From assembly GCA_949825045.1 (NCBI GenBank), contig OX463809.1, positions 7,343,501 through 7,407,500 of the forward strand: DNA of 64,000 bases, written 5' to 3'. The position numbers and the translations under genes were made by a program. Source of the stretch: Argyresthia goedartella. Its lineage: Eukaryota > Arthropoda > Insecta > Lepidoptera > Argyresthiidae. Positions 41,167-52,031 of the stretch are shown here, in pieces (position 1 is the stretch's first letter; the number at the start of each line of letters is the position of its first letter). Below the pieces are notes generated by a model that was not told the DNA's origin, did no database searches, and saw only the letters and a list, made by a program, of their open reading frames with translations.

Positions 41167-41214
41167 ATTACAATTCCAAAGGGTGTACAAGAGTACACCC
41201 TTTGGAATTGTAAT
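41167..41214. repeat. perfect 22-bp hairpin with 4-nt loop
   Basis: The arm at 41167-41188 (ATTACAATTCCAAAGGGTGT plus AC) and its exact reverse complement at 41193-41214 are separated by AAGA. Directly after it comes a TAATTG/TGTAAT repeat. This could be a young inverted duplication, a foldback or the base of a small-RNA hairpin. Confidence 0.85.
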
Positions 41215-43012
41215 TGTAATTGTAAAAATTGTAGTGCAAAGATTGCACTAGCATTTTCCTATATTTTGCTGGTTCTCATAACAGTGTGGTAAGCCTCCAC
41301 GGACGGCTGCTCATCGTGTCCTTGGCTTCTAGCTATACGTTAGAAAAACTGTTAACAAAACCTTTGTATTTTCCTCCGACCTTTCCAAGAACTCGGTCTA
41401 TTTTAGGCGCTAATATTTCGACTGACGTTTTGTCCGCAACTTACCTAAAATGTGGTGAAATTGATCTGCTTTACTAAAACAGCAAAACTTTCAACTTGAG
41501 TGAAACTTACTTGCCAAGGATGATGTTAGCAATGTTTCGATGGCGATTATTCAGTTGATGTCTTTATTAGGCTTCCTAAAATACACCGCGCCAAGTACCT
41601 TAGGCCTTAGGGAGTTGTACTGAGTTGTACCGAGTAGTATGCTCATAATAAAGTATAACTGGAACGAACCACATGTATGTGTAGGTACTATGTATATGTA
41701 AAGAATATTGTAAGAATCTCTAAGTATTTTCGAGAACATCAACATTGTGTCCTTATTAGTTTTATATGGAATCATAAAAAAACATGAGCATTATTGTAGT
41801 ATATTTTCCTTATAGCTGCACTTCGTACTTAAAATGGGAAAATACAATTAATTACCTACGTGAAATAATAAATGTACATTATTTATTTCCAAAAAGAACA
41901 GTCTTGTAAAAGATTGTTCAGTGGCCCCCACAGTGGGCTCCTACCTATACATACCTAATAAGATTAATAATCATGTTATTATAGATTGTAGTAACCATTT
42001 ATTGTAATATAAGTTCAGTGTTGCATTTCGCTTTATATTCAATCAATCAATCTGACGTGATATATAAAAATATTTCTGGTACCGGCTACTTTATGGAACT
42101 TCTAGTGTTTTTCCCGTTTACTTTATATTTTAGTCGTCAATTTTACTGTGTTCTTCCAAAAACATATCATTCATATGCTGTGTTTGGTTATTTTATTATT
42201 AGATACTGCACTGCACCTTTCCAAATATTTAGAGTCTCCGTTGATGTTTAAACCATGCCTAACACTCGGCAGTTTTTACACAAAAATAAATTTACCTCTA
42301 CGTAGCCTCCATTTTTTAAGTTGTTGATAAACCCTGTCTAACTGATAAATTGTAAATACTTAAAACCCAATTACGAGAATACACTAACTGCGTTGATTGA
42401 AACATTGGAACTGAATCTTAATCTTGCAGAAATGTTATCCTTATGTAATAGAGCATTTAATCTATAGTATATCAATCCGTATTCTCTATATGGTAATTGG
42501 CATATGTATTTAAACAGTCATATAATAACTACGAGTATTGTCTGTGGAACAATAAAATATAACAATTTGCTACAATTTATACAAACCTCCAACTCGAGAT
42601 GATTAAAATAAAGAATCTAGACATTTAGCCTTCAAAGTTTCCTAGCTTCCTAGAACACAGAAAGATTCCACGACATGCTGGCAGGCCAATTAGAATTATC
42701 CATTATGTTCCAAGTCTGAAGAAAAATTGCCACTTAAATAAATTCTTGCCCTCTTGTGCCTTGTATTGACGTCATACGATAATAGATTTATAAGTAGTAT
42801 CGTTCATCTGATGGCAAATTAAAAAAAAAACAATGTGAAATACTCAGATAAGAACTGGCTCTTGTATATTATTAGTCTTAAACTTACAGACTAACTTCAT
42901 AGTTTAGTTAGATATAAAGAACAGAACCTACATCGTCGATTCAATTACTTTAGAATGTTACCGTGTTACCACAAAAAAACAGTATTTTACAACTAAATAC
43001 TCCTTTATATAC

Positions 43013-43175
<163 letters not shown>

Positions 43176-43823
43176 TTTGTCCTCTTGTGCTCTTACTTTT
43201 TTTTTGTGTAAATCAGACGAGGTCTAGATTGACGATGACACTTATGTGGCTGTTTAACAAAAAACAGCTTTGTGTGGACGCGCGAAGACATCACATCAAA
43301 TAAACAATATTAAAAGTAAGTATAACATAAAATAAACTAAATAAATAGATACTTTATAAAAACAAAAACCTTCCTAGCGGAATCCCAACCGTTCAATTTA
43401 CAGAGCAAGAAGTAGATGTGTATTGTTAACAAATATCGCATTTTGTAGAATTTTCCTAAAGTCGTGACTTCTGGTGTACGTCCCTTATGGTTAACACAAC
43501 CAATCAATCATAACAGCTATCAAACGGCGGCTATGAAACCATACTCGTGTTATTAAAGTTTATTCCGCCATATTACTTTATTACTTAATCCGCTGTTAGC
43601 CATGAAGGCGTATTCAGATAATCGTGCTGCTACTGAACTGGTTTGCCTCTTTCGAACGTACTGATTTGACATTAAAACTTTCGTTTGCTCACTAAGTTTA
43701 ATCAAATAGACCTCTTACCACGGCAGCAGGATAGAGGCTACATGTACTTCCATGTGGTCCTATCTTAGACCATCTGCTCTAGCTTCGCCCAGTCTGAGCT
43801 CACGGTGAATATCTACACATTGT

Positions 43824-43990
43824 TGCCTACGAAGCCAAGGGTCCCGGGTAGGCAAATATTCGTTTGATGAGAACGGATGTTTGTACCCTAGTCATGGTTG
43901 TTTATCTAAGTTGTTCATCAAGGTTGTTTATCGTTGTGGGAATCCTAGTTTGGGGCTAGATCAATGTGTGTAAATAGTGTCCAAGGTGTT
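43824..43990 (+). mobile_element. 5'-truncated SINE, related to 58466
   Basis: TGCCTACGAAGCCAAGG.CCCGGG then AAATATT.GTTTGATGA.AACGGATGTT, AGTCATGGTTGTTTATC, GGGGCTAGATCAATGTGTGT and GTGTCCAAGGTGTT occur in the same order as at 58498-58711. The tRNA head is shortened and lacks the A box and most of the B box. Confidence 0.75.
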
Positions 43991-44573
43991 ATTATATTAT
44001 ATTATTATCTCATATTCGGGTGCTAACATTTTATGCAGGCAGATCTTGAGCTGGAATATGCGCGGACAGCCGGTTTATGCGCGAGGAAGTAAATCGTATA
44101 ATTTCTACATCTCAAGGCTAGGAAAAAGGTTACTTACCCATCGCCCAAATGTTGGCACTGGCAACAATCAGAGTTTCATCGCATGGCGACCTATTGCTAT
44201 TCAGCACGCACGTCGCATTAAAGTGAGATGCGTTGTTACAATCGTTGGCAGCATACTAAAAGGACATCACGGTCAAAGTCAACTCGCCGCTTCCTGGGTC
44301 GTACTGGTCTTTCGAGATAATCCACATGCTATTTGTAGTGATTAATCTACACGAAAAGAAAAATAATCTACTAACTAAATGCCCCTAACGAGCAAAGTAC
44401 ATTATTGCCGTGGCGGGGAAAGTCGGCGATTGCAGAATAAATATGCGGCGAGGACTTCCATAATACGAGTCAGGCAACTTCCATTACCGCCGAGGCTTAT
44501 ATAGTGCTTTTCTAAAAAAACACGAGGAAATCCATGAAAATTCTATAGAAAAATAATATACAAGGCTGTTTGG

Positions 44574-47500
44574 TAAAGTCAAAGTCAAAGTACTTTATTA
44601 CTGTAGATATTTACATATACTTAGCAAACGTCAATTTTGCCTCTTCTCTACATTGGACCACTGTGGGAGTAGAAGGGCGTAGAAACTCCCACAGATTGAT
44701 TTTTAGATCTCTTTTAAAAATAGGTTGTGCTTAACTATTACAAATATGTTTTTTTTTTATTATTATGATTAATAAGCAGGAATAAATAATTACAAAATTA
44801 TTAAGAGCAAGGCCTGTGTTGAGCTAGATTAACCCCATACAGTCCTGTCATTTAAGTAATCTTGAACATTGTAATATCCCTTTTTTGACAAAGTCGCTTT
44901 AACATGCTTTTTAAATTGCTCAAATGTCAATTTCAAAATCTCCAGAGGTATCTTATTATAATAGAGAATGCACTGACCCTTGAAAGAATTGCTAACCTTC
45001 GGGAGTCTAAATCGGGGCGCACAGTCTGTGATTATTTCTTAGGTTAACATTACAGCTATCGCTAATTTTGGAAAATGTTGTAAGGTTCTTGCGTACATAC
45101 ATTATATTTTCGAAAATAAATTGACTAGCTACTGTTAGTATGTCAATTTCTTTAAAAAGCTCTCTTAAGGAGTCTGTTCGTTTTAAATTATAAATTGCTC
45201 GAATAGCTCTTTTCTGTAAAATAAAAATAGTTTGAATATCCGCTGCTTTCCCCCACAACAAGATACCATAGGACATCACACTATGAAAGTAACTAAAATA
45301 TACTAGCCTAGACGTAGCCACATCCGTGCTTTGTCTGATGTTCCTAACAGCGTAAGCCGCAGAACTTAATTTACCAGCCAATTTATCTATTGCAATTTGC
45401 TATCAATGGTTATTCCAAGAAACTTCGTATCGTTAAAGACAACACACCATTAACATCATCAAAATCTCCTTTTTGTCTTTCAATTTTGAAGACCATTGAA
45501 GTATCATCAGCAAACAAGACTATGTCAGTTAATTTCTCCACCATGAAAGGCAGATCATTAATATATACCAGGAATAAGAAAGGGCCTAATATGGAACCTT
45601 GTGGAACGCCAATTTTAACACCCGATCCATCAGATTTTACGCCGTTAACTTCTGCCTTTTGAATTCTATTGCTTAGGTATGATCTTAGTAGATCCAACGC
45701 TTTATTTCTAACTCCGTAATGGTTTAATTTAATAAATAGCGTATTATGATCAACACAATCAAACGCCTTCAACAGGTCGCAAAAAACTCCGATAGCATCC
45801 TGTGCGGCCTCCCATGCAGAATAAATATGAGATATAAGGGTAATACCTGCATCCGTAGTCGATTTACCCCTAGTGAAACCGTATTGTTTGGCGTGGAGTT
45901 GTTTTGTACGGTTGAAGTGTGAGAGCATTTGATTGAGTATAATCTTTTCAAATATTTTACGTAGTGTTGGAAGAACAGATATTGGTCTGAAATTTGAAGG
46001 ATCACCCTTATCTCCCGACTTGAACAGAAGTATCAGTTTACTGTGTTTCATGTAGTCTGGGAAAGCCCCATCGTCAACACATTTATTGAATATATAAGCT
46101 ATGTGTGGGGCTATAACTAGAATTACTGAACCAATGACTTTGACTGATATACCCCACAGGTCTTCCGTATTTTTTAAGTTAAGTAATTTAAACGTTTTGA
46201 CAATGTCCTGGGGATATACATGATGAAATTTTAAATATACATTACTGACGCTAGTGTTATTTTTTAATAAAGTCTCTGCTTCATATGGAGATGAATTTAG
46301 ACGGTCTGTTGTGAGTAAGGGTACATTGGTGAAGAATGTTTCAAAAGCTCGAGCAACATCAGCGCTGGATTTAACAATATCATCACCTATCTTTAGGCAG
46401 AAATCATTGTCCCTTGGTATAACTTTGCCAGTTTCGCGGTTTATTATTTGCCAAACTGTTTTCATTCTATTATTAGAATTTTGAATTTTTCTATTAATGT
46501 GTAAAGTTTTTGCCGTTCTACAAACCAACTTGAAAGTTTTGGAATATTTTTTAACATAGTCATGAAATTTTCGATCAAAGTTATAGGTTGTTTGTTCATA
46601 AAGGTCATATAAGATAACTCTACTTTTACGAATTCCAAATGTTGCCCAGTCATTAAATTTAGATTTACCGTTGTAGTCACTGACTTTCTTTAATTTAAAA
46701 ACTTTATTGAATTCTGTCTGAATAATGTTGAAGAAGTCTGAGTAGATTTTGTTTGGGTTCTGTTCATCAAAATCCGGTTCTGGCAAATTTATATCTAACT
46801 TTTTCATATACGTCTCTAGTCTATGGGATGTAATAGGCCTATAAAATGATGGATCAGTCTTATTTTTACTGGCAATTGGGAATGAAACTGTTTGACCACT
46901 GTGATCTGAGGGTAAGCAGTTAATTACATTTTTACTTGTGAATGCAAGTCACAAAAAACGTTATCTAAGCAAGTTTGGCTGGTAAGTGTAATTCTAGTTG
47001 GCTCTAGAAATGTATGACATAAATTAAATGATTTGAACAGAGTTATTAATCGTTGTTTCAATGTTGTATCTACAAGCAAATCTACATTAAAATCGCCACA
47101 AATAATTAACTTTTTTCTGCTATTACAAAGTTTAATGAGGGCATCCTCCATAATTTTCTCGAACATTTCAAAATTGCCATGGCCGTTTTCATCTCTCGGA
47201 GGTCTGTAGACACAAACAATAATATGGCTATCCAACTCAACACAGGATACCTCTATTTGTCTTTCTACAGTAAGTGCAAGAATATCTTTCCGTTGTTTCA
47301 CCTTAATATTATTTTTTACTAAGATTAAAGAACCACCTCTATCAGCAGTCTTTCTATTGTAACAACTGACAATTTTGTAATTATTTATGTTAAAAGACAT
47401 CATATTTTCCTTTAACCAGTGTTCTGTAATACAGATAACACCGGTGTCTGAATGATTAAGAAATAATTCTAACACAAGTTCTTTGCCAGGTAGCCCCTGC

Positions 47501-47665
47501 ATGTTTTGATGGGAAATTTTTAAGTGGGGCTTACCCTTTGTCCTAGTATTTTTCATTTGATTGCCAGAAAACCCCTGCTTATTTTGTAAAATTTTCTTAT
47601 GTTTTGAGGGGTCCTCTTTTGTCGAACTAAATGAATTAATATGATTAATACTGATTTGCACAGCT
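44574..47665 (-). mobile_element. CR1/Jockey-superfamily LINE, nearly complete ORF2
   Basis: A minus-strand element with endonuclease (47661 down to about 46920), reverse transcriptase (46807-45410) and C-terminal part (45381-44829). The 3' end has AATAAAGTACTTTGACTTTGACTTTACC (minus sense) at about 44605-44574, an AATAAA followed by a TTTGAC repeat tail. Another piece of the same family is at 59270-59460. The 5' end abuts the GCGAAGCGAAG repeat. Confidence 0.88.
44829..47661 (-). pseudogene. ORF2 of the CR1/Jockey-like LINE, broken by frameshifts
   Basis: Endonuclease: ISHQNMQGLPGKELVLELFL, CITEHWLKENM, RGGSLILVKNN, VYRPPRDENG, LIICGDFNVDLL, TCLDNVF. RT: KLILLFKSGDKGDPSNFRPI, VFCDLLKAFDCVDHNTL, GVPQGSILGPFLFLVYINDL, VLFADDTSMVF with FADD intact, in one long frame of 465 codons. 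Thumb/C-terminus: VMSYGILLWGKAADIQTIF, QKRAIRAIYNL, and an end RTVWG before a stop at 44829-44831. Breaks occur between endonuclease and RT (about 46808-46924) and near 45400, with a stop near 45007. The copy is fairly young but not coding-competent. Confidence 0.85.
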
Positions 47666-47790
47666 AATATCAGGGCAAAACACTGTGGTATCTTAGGTGA
47701 AGGGTAAAGGGGGTGAGCGAAGCGAAGGCCTTTTTATCCTTCTTGTTAGGTTGCACATGTAAGAACAACAAAAATACTTAAAACATAAAC
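47665..47790 (+). repeat. dispersed repeat with GCGAAGCGAAG core, copy 2
   Basis: GGTGAAGGGTAAAGGGGGTGAGCGAAGCGAAGG then TCCTTCTTGTTAGGTTGCACATGTAAGAACAACAAAAATACTTAAAACATAAA. It is closest to the reverse complement of 63700-63870. Limits are approximate. Confidence 0.7.
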
Positions 47791-48116
47791 TTAAGTACAC
47801 TAAAAATATTTAACACCTATCTAATATACATCCTGTGCAATACTATGCATTATAGACAGACAATATAAGGAAGAATTGAACTATTTGTTTTATTTTATCT
47901 TTAATAAACCAAATTTGATTGTGAAAACAAGGGTGTCTCATTACTTCCACAAAACCCTCTTGGTGAGTATTAATAATAACCGGTTAAAGTAGTTAATCGG
48001 ACTGATTTTAGCTATATTTATTACCTTCACCAAAAGCAGTGGAGAGTATGAATACTTACCGGTAATTATGTATACTAACCGGATTTATTGAGTTGACCAT
48101 AACATACATATAGGTA

Positions 48117-49422
48117 CACAGTCAGGTCATAAGTTCTGTCACACAATAAAAACTTTTGAATTAAGAACGCTGGCCACAAAAAAGTTTATTGAATTCGAAT
48201 TTCGAATTTTTCATGAAAATAAAAATGTGTACTTTTAGAATTTTCCTCATATTTAAATATGGAGTGGACACTTAAAGAAGACCGTCGCAGTTATTGCGTT
48301 GCATCGTTGCGGTTACGCGCCAATTCAGATTTTCGACTTACTGAAAAATTTGAATATAACCAAAAGATTCGTTTATCTTACCATAAAACGATACAATGAA
48401 GACTCTAGTGTAGATGACAGGTCAAGAAGTGGTCGCCCTCGCTCTGTTAGGACTCCAGCAGTGATAAAAGCTGTGAAGGTGCGAATTCAAAGAAATCCCA
48501 TACGTAAGCAGAAACTGTTGGCCCTTTAGATGGGGTTAAGCAGGACCACGGTGAAAAGGGGGTTAAATGAAGACTTAGGGCTTAGGGCATATCGAAGAAA
48601 AACAGGACATCGTTTGGACGCTCGTTTAATGGACCTGAGACTGAAGAGATGCCGCGCTTTGTTGATGCGGTACGCGGGAAAAAAGCATCGGGAAATTCTT
48701 TTTTCGGATGAAAAATTTTTCACCGTGGAAGAGAGCTACAACAAACAAAATGATAAGGTGTACGCACACAGCAGTGAAGAAGCGAGCGACCGTATTCCGC
48801 GTGTCCAACGAGGTCATTTTCCATCCTCGCTCATGGTTTGGTTGGGAGTCTCTTATTGGGGCTTAACTGAGGTACATTTTTGTGAGAAAGGCGTAAAAAC
48901 GAATGCAGTTGTGTATCAAAATACAGTCCTCAAGAACCTTGTGGAACCTGTTTCTCATACCATGTTTAATAACAGGCACTGGGTATTCCAAAAAGATTCT
49001 GCGCCAGCTCATAGAGCGAAAAGCACACAAGACTGGCTGGCGGCGCGTGAAATCGACTTCATCCGGCACGAAGACTGGCCCTCCTCCAGTCCAGATTTGA
49101 GTCCGTTAGATTACAAGATATGGCAACACTTGGAGGAAAAGGCCTGCTCAAAGCCTCATCCTGATTTGGAGTCACTCAAGGCATCCTTGATTAAGGCAGC
49201 CGCCGATATTGACATGGACCTCGTTCGTGCTGCAATAGACGACTGGCCGCGCAGAATAAAGGCCTGTATTCAAAATCGCGGGGGTAATTTTGAATAAACT
49301 TCATTACCATAAGAATCTATGTTTTATTAAGTTCATTTTGCTATATAAATGTTAACATAAATAATAAACATGTCTAAATTATTTCATATTGCTCATGTGA
49401 CAGAACTTATGACCTGACTATG
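48117..49422 (+). mobile_element. maT-type (DD37D) mariner transposon
   Basis: The element is 1306 bp. Inverted ends of about 27 bp are CACAGTCAGGTCATAAGTTC at the left and, on the minus strand, CATAGTCAGGTCATAAGTTC at the right, one mismatch. TA duplication is at 48115-48116 and 49423-49424. It is a single-copy full-length element with a near-intact transposase frame. Confidence 0.95.
48299..49297 (+). pseudogene. DD37D mariner transposase, interrupted by one in-frame TAG
   Basis: The N-terminal part has the helix-turn-helix (LHRCGYAPIQIFDLLKNL, RSRSGRPRSVRTPAVIKAVK). After LLAL comes TAG (48527-48529), and the same frame then continues to 49297. Catalytic acidic residues: ILFSDEKFF, WVFQKDSAPAHRA and PDLSPLDYKIW, with 37 residues between the second and third Asp, the DD37D signature. 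A frameshift near 48280 separates the frame from the ATG at 48259. The damage is therefore small: one stop and one slip. Confidence 0.92.
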
Positions 49423-50613
49423 TATAAGTTTGAAGCGTCTATCATCTATATAAGGCACTGTAGCGCTCAAACGGGTGGACGGATTTAAATGTGTTTTTTT
49501 TTTAAATTGGTCCGACATCCCTGCGATGGTTCTTATCTTAGCCATGTTTTATTAAAATTAGTTCATCAAGGGAGCACAAAGAAGGTTCCGATTTTTGGTT
49601 TTTTGCTTATATCTCGAAAACGACGCGTCATAGGAAATTTTGCTGTACAACATAATGAAAACTGATCGAAATGAACTAGTCCAAACAAAGTTCCTAATTC
49701 AAATATTCTGTATTCGACTTATCCAGTTCTAGAATAGTTCGTTTACTAGTCTATTAGTTAGTGAAGGCACAAGTTTAACTGTAAATATACCATTTCGAGA
49801 AAAAAATCAATATCCTCGCTGAGTTGGAAATGAAATGGAAATGAAACATAAACTACTCTTATGGCTTAGAGTACCTATCATGTCTGATATCTCATTACTC
49901 ATTATCTAGTATCTCGGTTGGAAGTTGGCCGAATCCGGCTCCAAAAGCATTTGTCTTACATCTCCCAGACAGCCACTTTGAATCGCAGGAATTACAAAGC
50001 AGTCGCAGATTTGCTAAAAGTTGTCCCAAAGTAGTAACGGCTACCACACAAATGAAACGGTTAGGTTTCGGGAGCTATTGTATAGTAATTGTTTGGATAC
50101 TTTGCGACCGATAGAGATTGGTAATTTTGCTACAGAACGGTTTTTACATGTTACGGCCTAACTGTGTATAATATTTATTTCAACACACTTAAAGTGACCC
50201 TTATGACGTTGCTTTTAGAATCATAATGCTGCCTATTATACACGCGTGCGGTAGTAAACATTACCGTACAAGTGTGGTAATGGAAATTGTTTTAAATTTA
50301 TGAACTATGTACAAGTAAAGAAAGCAAAAAGTTTTTATGCTGAAAAAATTTGACTTTAATTGACTTTAATTAATTGATACATGTTTTTGTCAAAATAATA
50401 TGAGTACACATTTATTTTCATCAAATTACAAGCAAACTAAGAAAACAGAGATGTATTTAGTTTTCTATGATAAAATGTAATATTTGGCTGTTTGTTTGGC
50501 TTTTGCATTGCCTCTGGCAGTCAGAGTCAATGAGCGAAATAAAAAAAAAATGCGCGCCATTTTCATCCAGTTTTCAATAAATACAATTTTTCATTAATTG
50601 TTTTTATTGCGAA

Positions 50614-50692
50614 AATGTCGAGTACCGATGAAGATTTCGATTTTTCCTCACAAGTGTGCCGAAAAACGTCGTGTGAGACTCGTGAGCAATTG
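50614..50692 (+). other. exon-like short frame with possible donor
   Basis: ATG begins a short acidic frame (MSSTDEDFDFSSQVCRKTSC...) of 26-27 codons, directly followed by GTAATA, a possible splice donor. No downstream exon was found, and the frame has no family resemblance. It may be the first exon of a transposon gene or chance. Confidence 0.2.
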
Positions 50693-50824
50693 GTAATAAT
50701 ATACTCGGTTCTTTACTGCTCTCGCTTGCGCTGCGCTGTGGCTCGAGCTTGTAAACCCACCTCGTATGTTATGAGTCATACATAACTATGACCAACTTTG
50801 CTCCCTTGTTTCATAATATTCTAT

Positions 50825-51000
50825 TATCTATACACGTATCATAAACCCTCTTTACTGCGTCCAACAACCGCACATTACGACCAGCACAGCAGCAACGATA
50901 TACTACTTGGTAAAAACTAATTTCTTATCTAAATATATATAAATAATCAGTCACATAAACAACTATTTCGTTACATTGTGTGAAGATTGTGACAGCATGA
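50825..51000. repeat. dispersed repeat family 'ACACGTATCATAAACCC', copy 4 (partial)
   Basis: ACACGTATCATAAACCCTCTTTACTGCGTCC and CCGCACATTACGACCAGCA match the start of copies 1-3. The middle is missing, and CAGTCACATAAACAACTAT follows. Confidence 0.65.
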
Positions 51001-52031
51001 ACTTTGCTTGTAAATATGTGTAAACGATGTTATTATTTTTCTTTATTTAGTCATAAAGTTCTGTAACTTTTCCTAAACTGTGTGAAGATGAGATTTAAAA
51101 AATAAGTCTAATTTAATGTTCGTAGGCATTCGTTGTGGTCGGCGTTATAATGAATTGAAAAAGGCCCTTTCGTCATTCATCGGCTTTTTATCGCAAATTA
51201 AACAAACTATCCGCATCTGATGTAACTGATAAAACTATAGCACAGAGTGATTTACCAACTTCAAGTATTCCCTAATCGAATTCAGCAGTTTTACTTCATC
51301 GTGCTTCAGTCATAATCAATCAACCGACATCTCATTGAATCCAATATGTCACAATGGTATCGAACTCATTAGAACTACCAGAGACAGCGTTAAACCTACA
51401 GAAATATCGAATACCAGTGACAATTGATGAATCTATAGTTGGGCAACCTGTATATTAAGTAAACAAACAGTTTCTGCAATATATTTATGTAAAAAAAAAG
51501 AAATCATTATAAGTTTCAAAATAATATCATTATAATAAGAAACAAATAAAAAATAAAGGGAATCCATATTGTTGTCAAATCAATTTTTTTTAATCTAAGT
51601 AAATTTTCTTATAAATAAGTATCAATCCAATCATATAAGTCTTTGTATCAAGTAACAAAATAAAATAAACATATCAAAAATAAACATCCAAAAAGCAATT
51701 TAAGGTTGTTTATACTATCAGTGAGTCCACACACCATGCCGAAATAACGCGACCGAAGTTCGGCGTGATTAGGCCTGCAATGTTATGTCAATTACGTAAG
51801 CTTCAATTCAGGAACTTAAAATCAGCTGCAGCACTTTATTCGTATAATTTCAGCAATTGTGTGATTTGTCACTTAGAGAGATTCATCAGAAGAATAAAAA
51901 AATCCATTTGTTATATTTATTTTGCATAATCTTCGACTGTCTGCCCTTGTCAATTGTCAATTGTAAGACGGGCTGGTTTCCGCAACTCGACGACGAAAGC
52001 GCCTATTTTGCGTGTGGGTGGGAATGCGACA

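Larger units (their letters stand above)
49425..51954. other. intergenic DNA, no supported gene
   Basis: AT-rich. It holds a repeat related to 56488-57165 (49880-49960: ATCATGTCTGATAT..GTTGGAAGTTGGCCGAATCCGGCTCC), an exon-like start at 50614 and a partial copy of the ACACGTATC family (50825-51000). Nothing else is recognised. Confidence 0.5.

Noticed and set aside
40745..42251. Several short open frames upstream of the SMYD4-like gene
   Set aside because: Short, unrelated to any family I recognise, without splice context; expected by chance in AT-rich DNA of this length.
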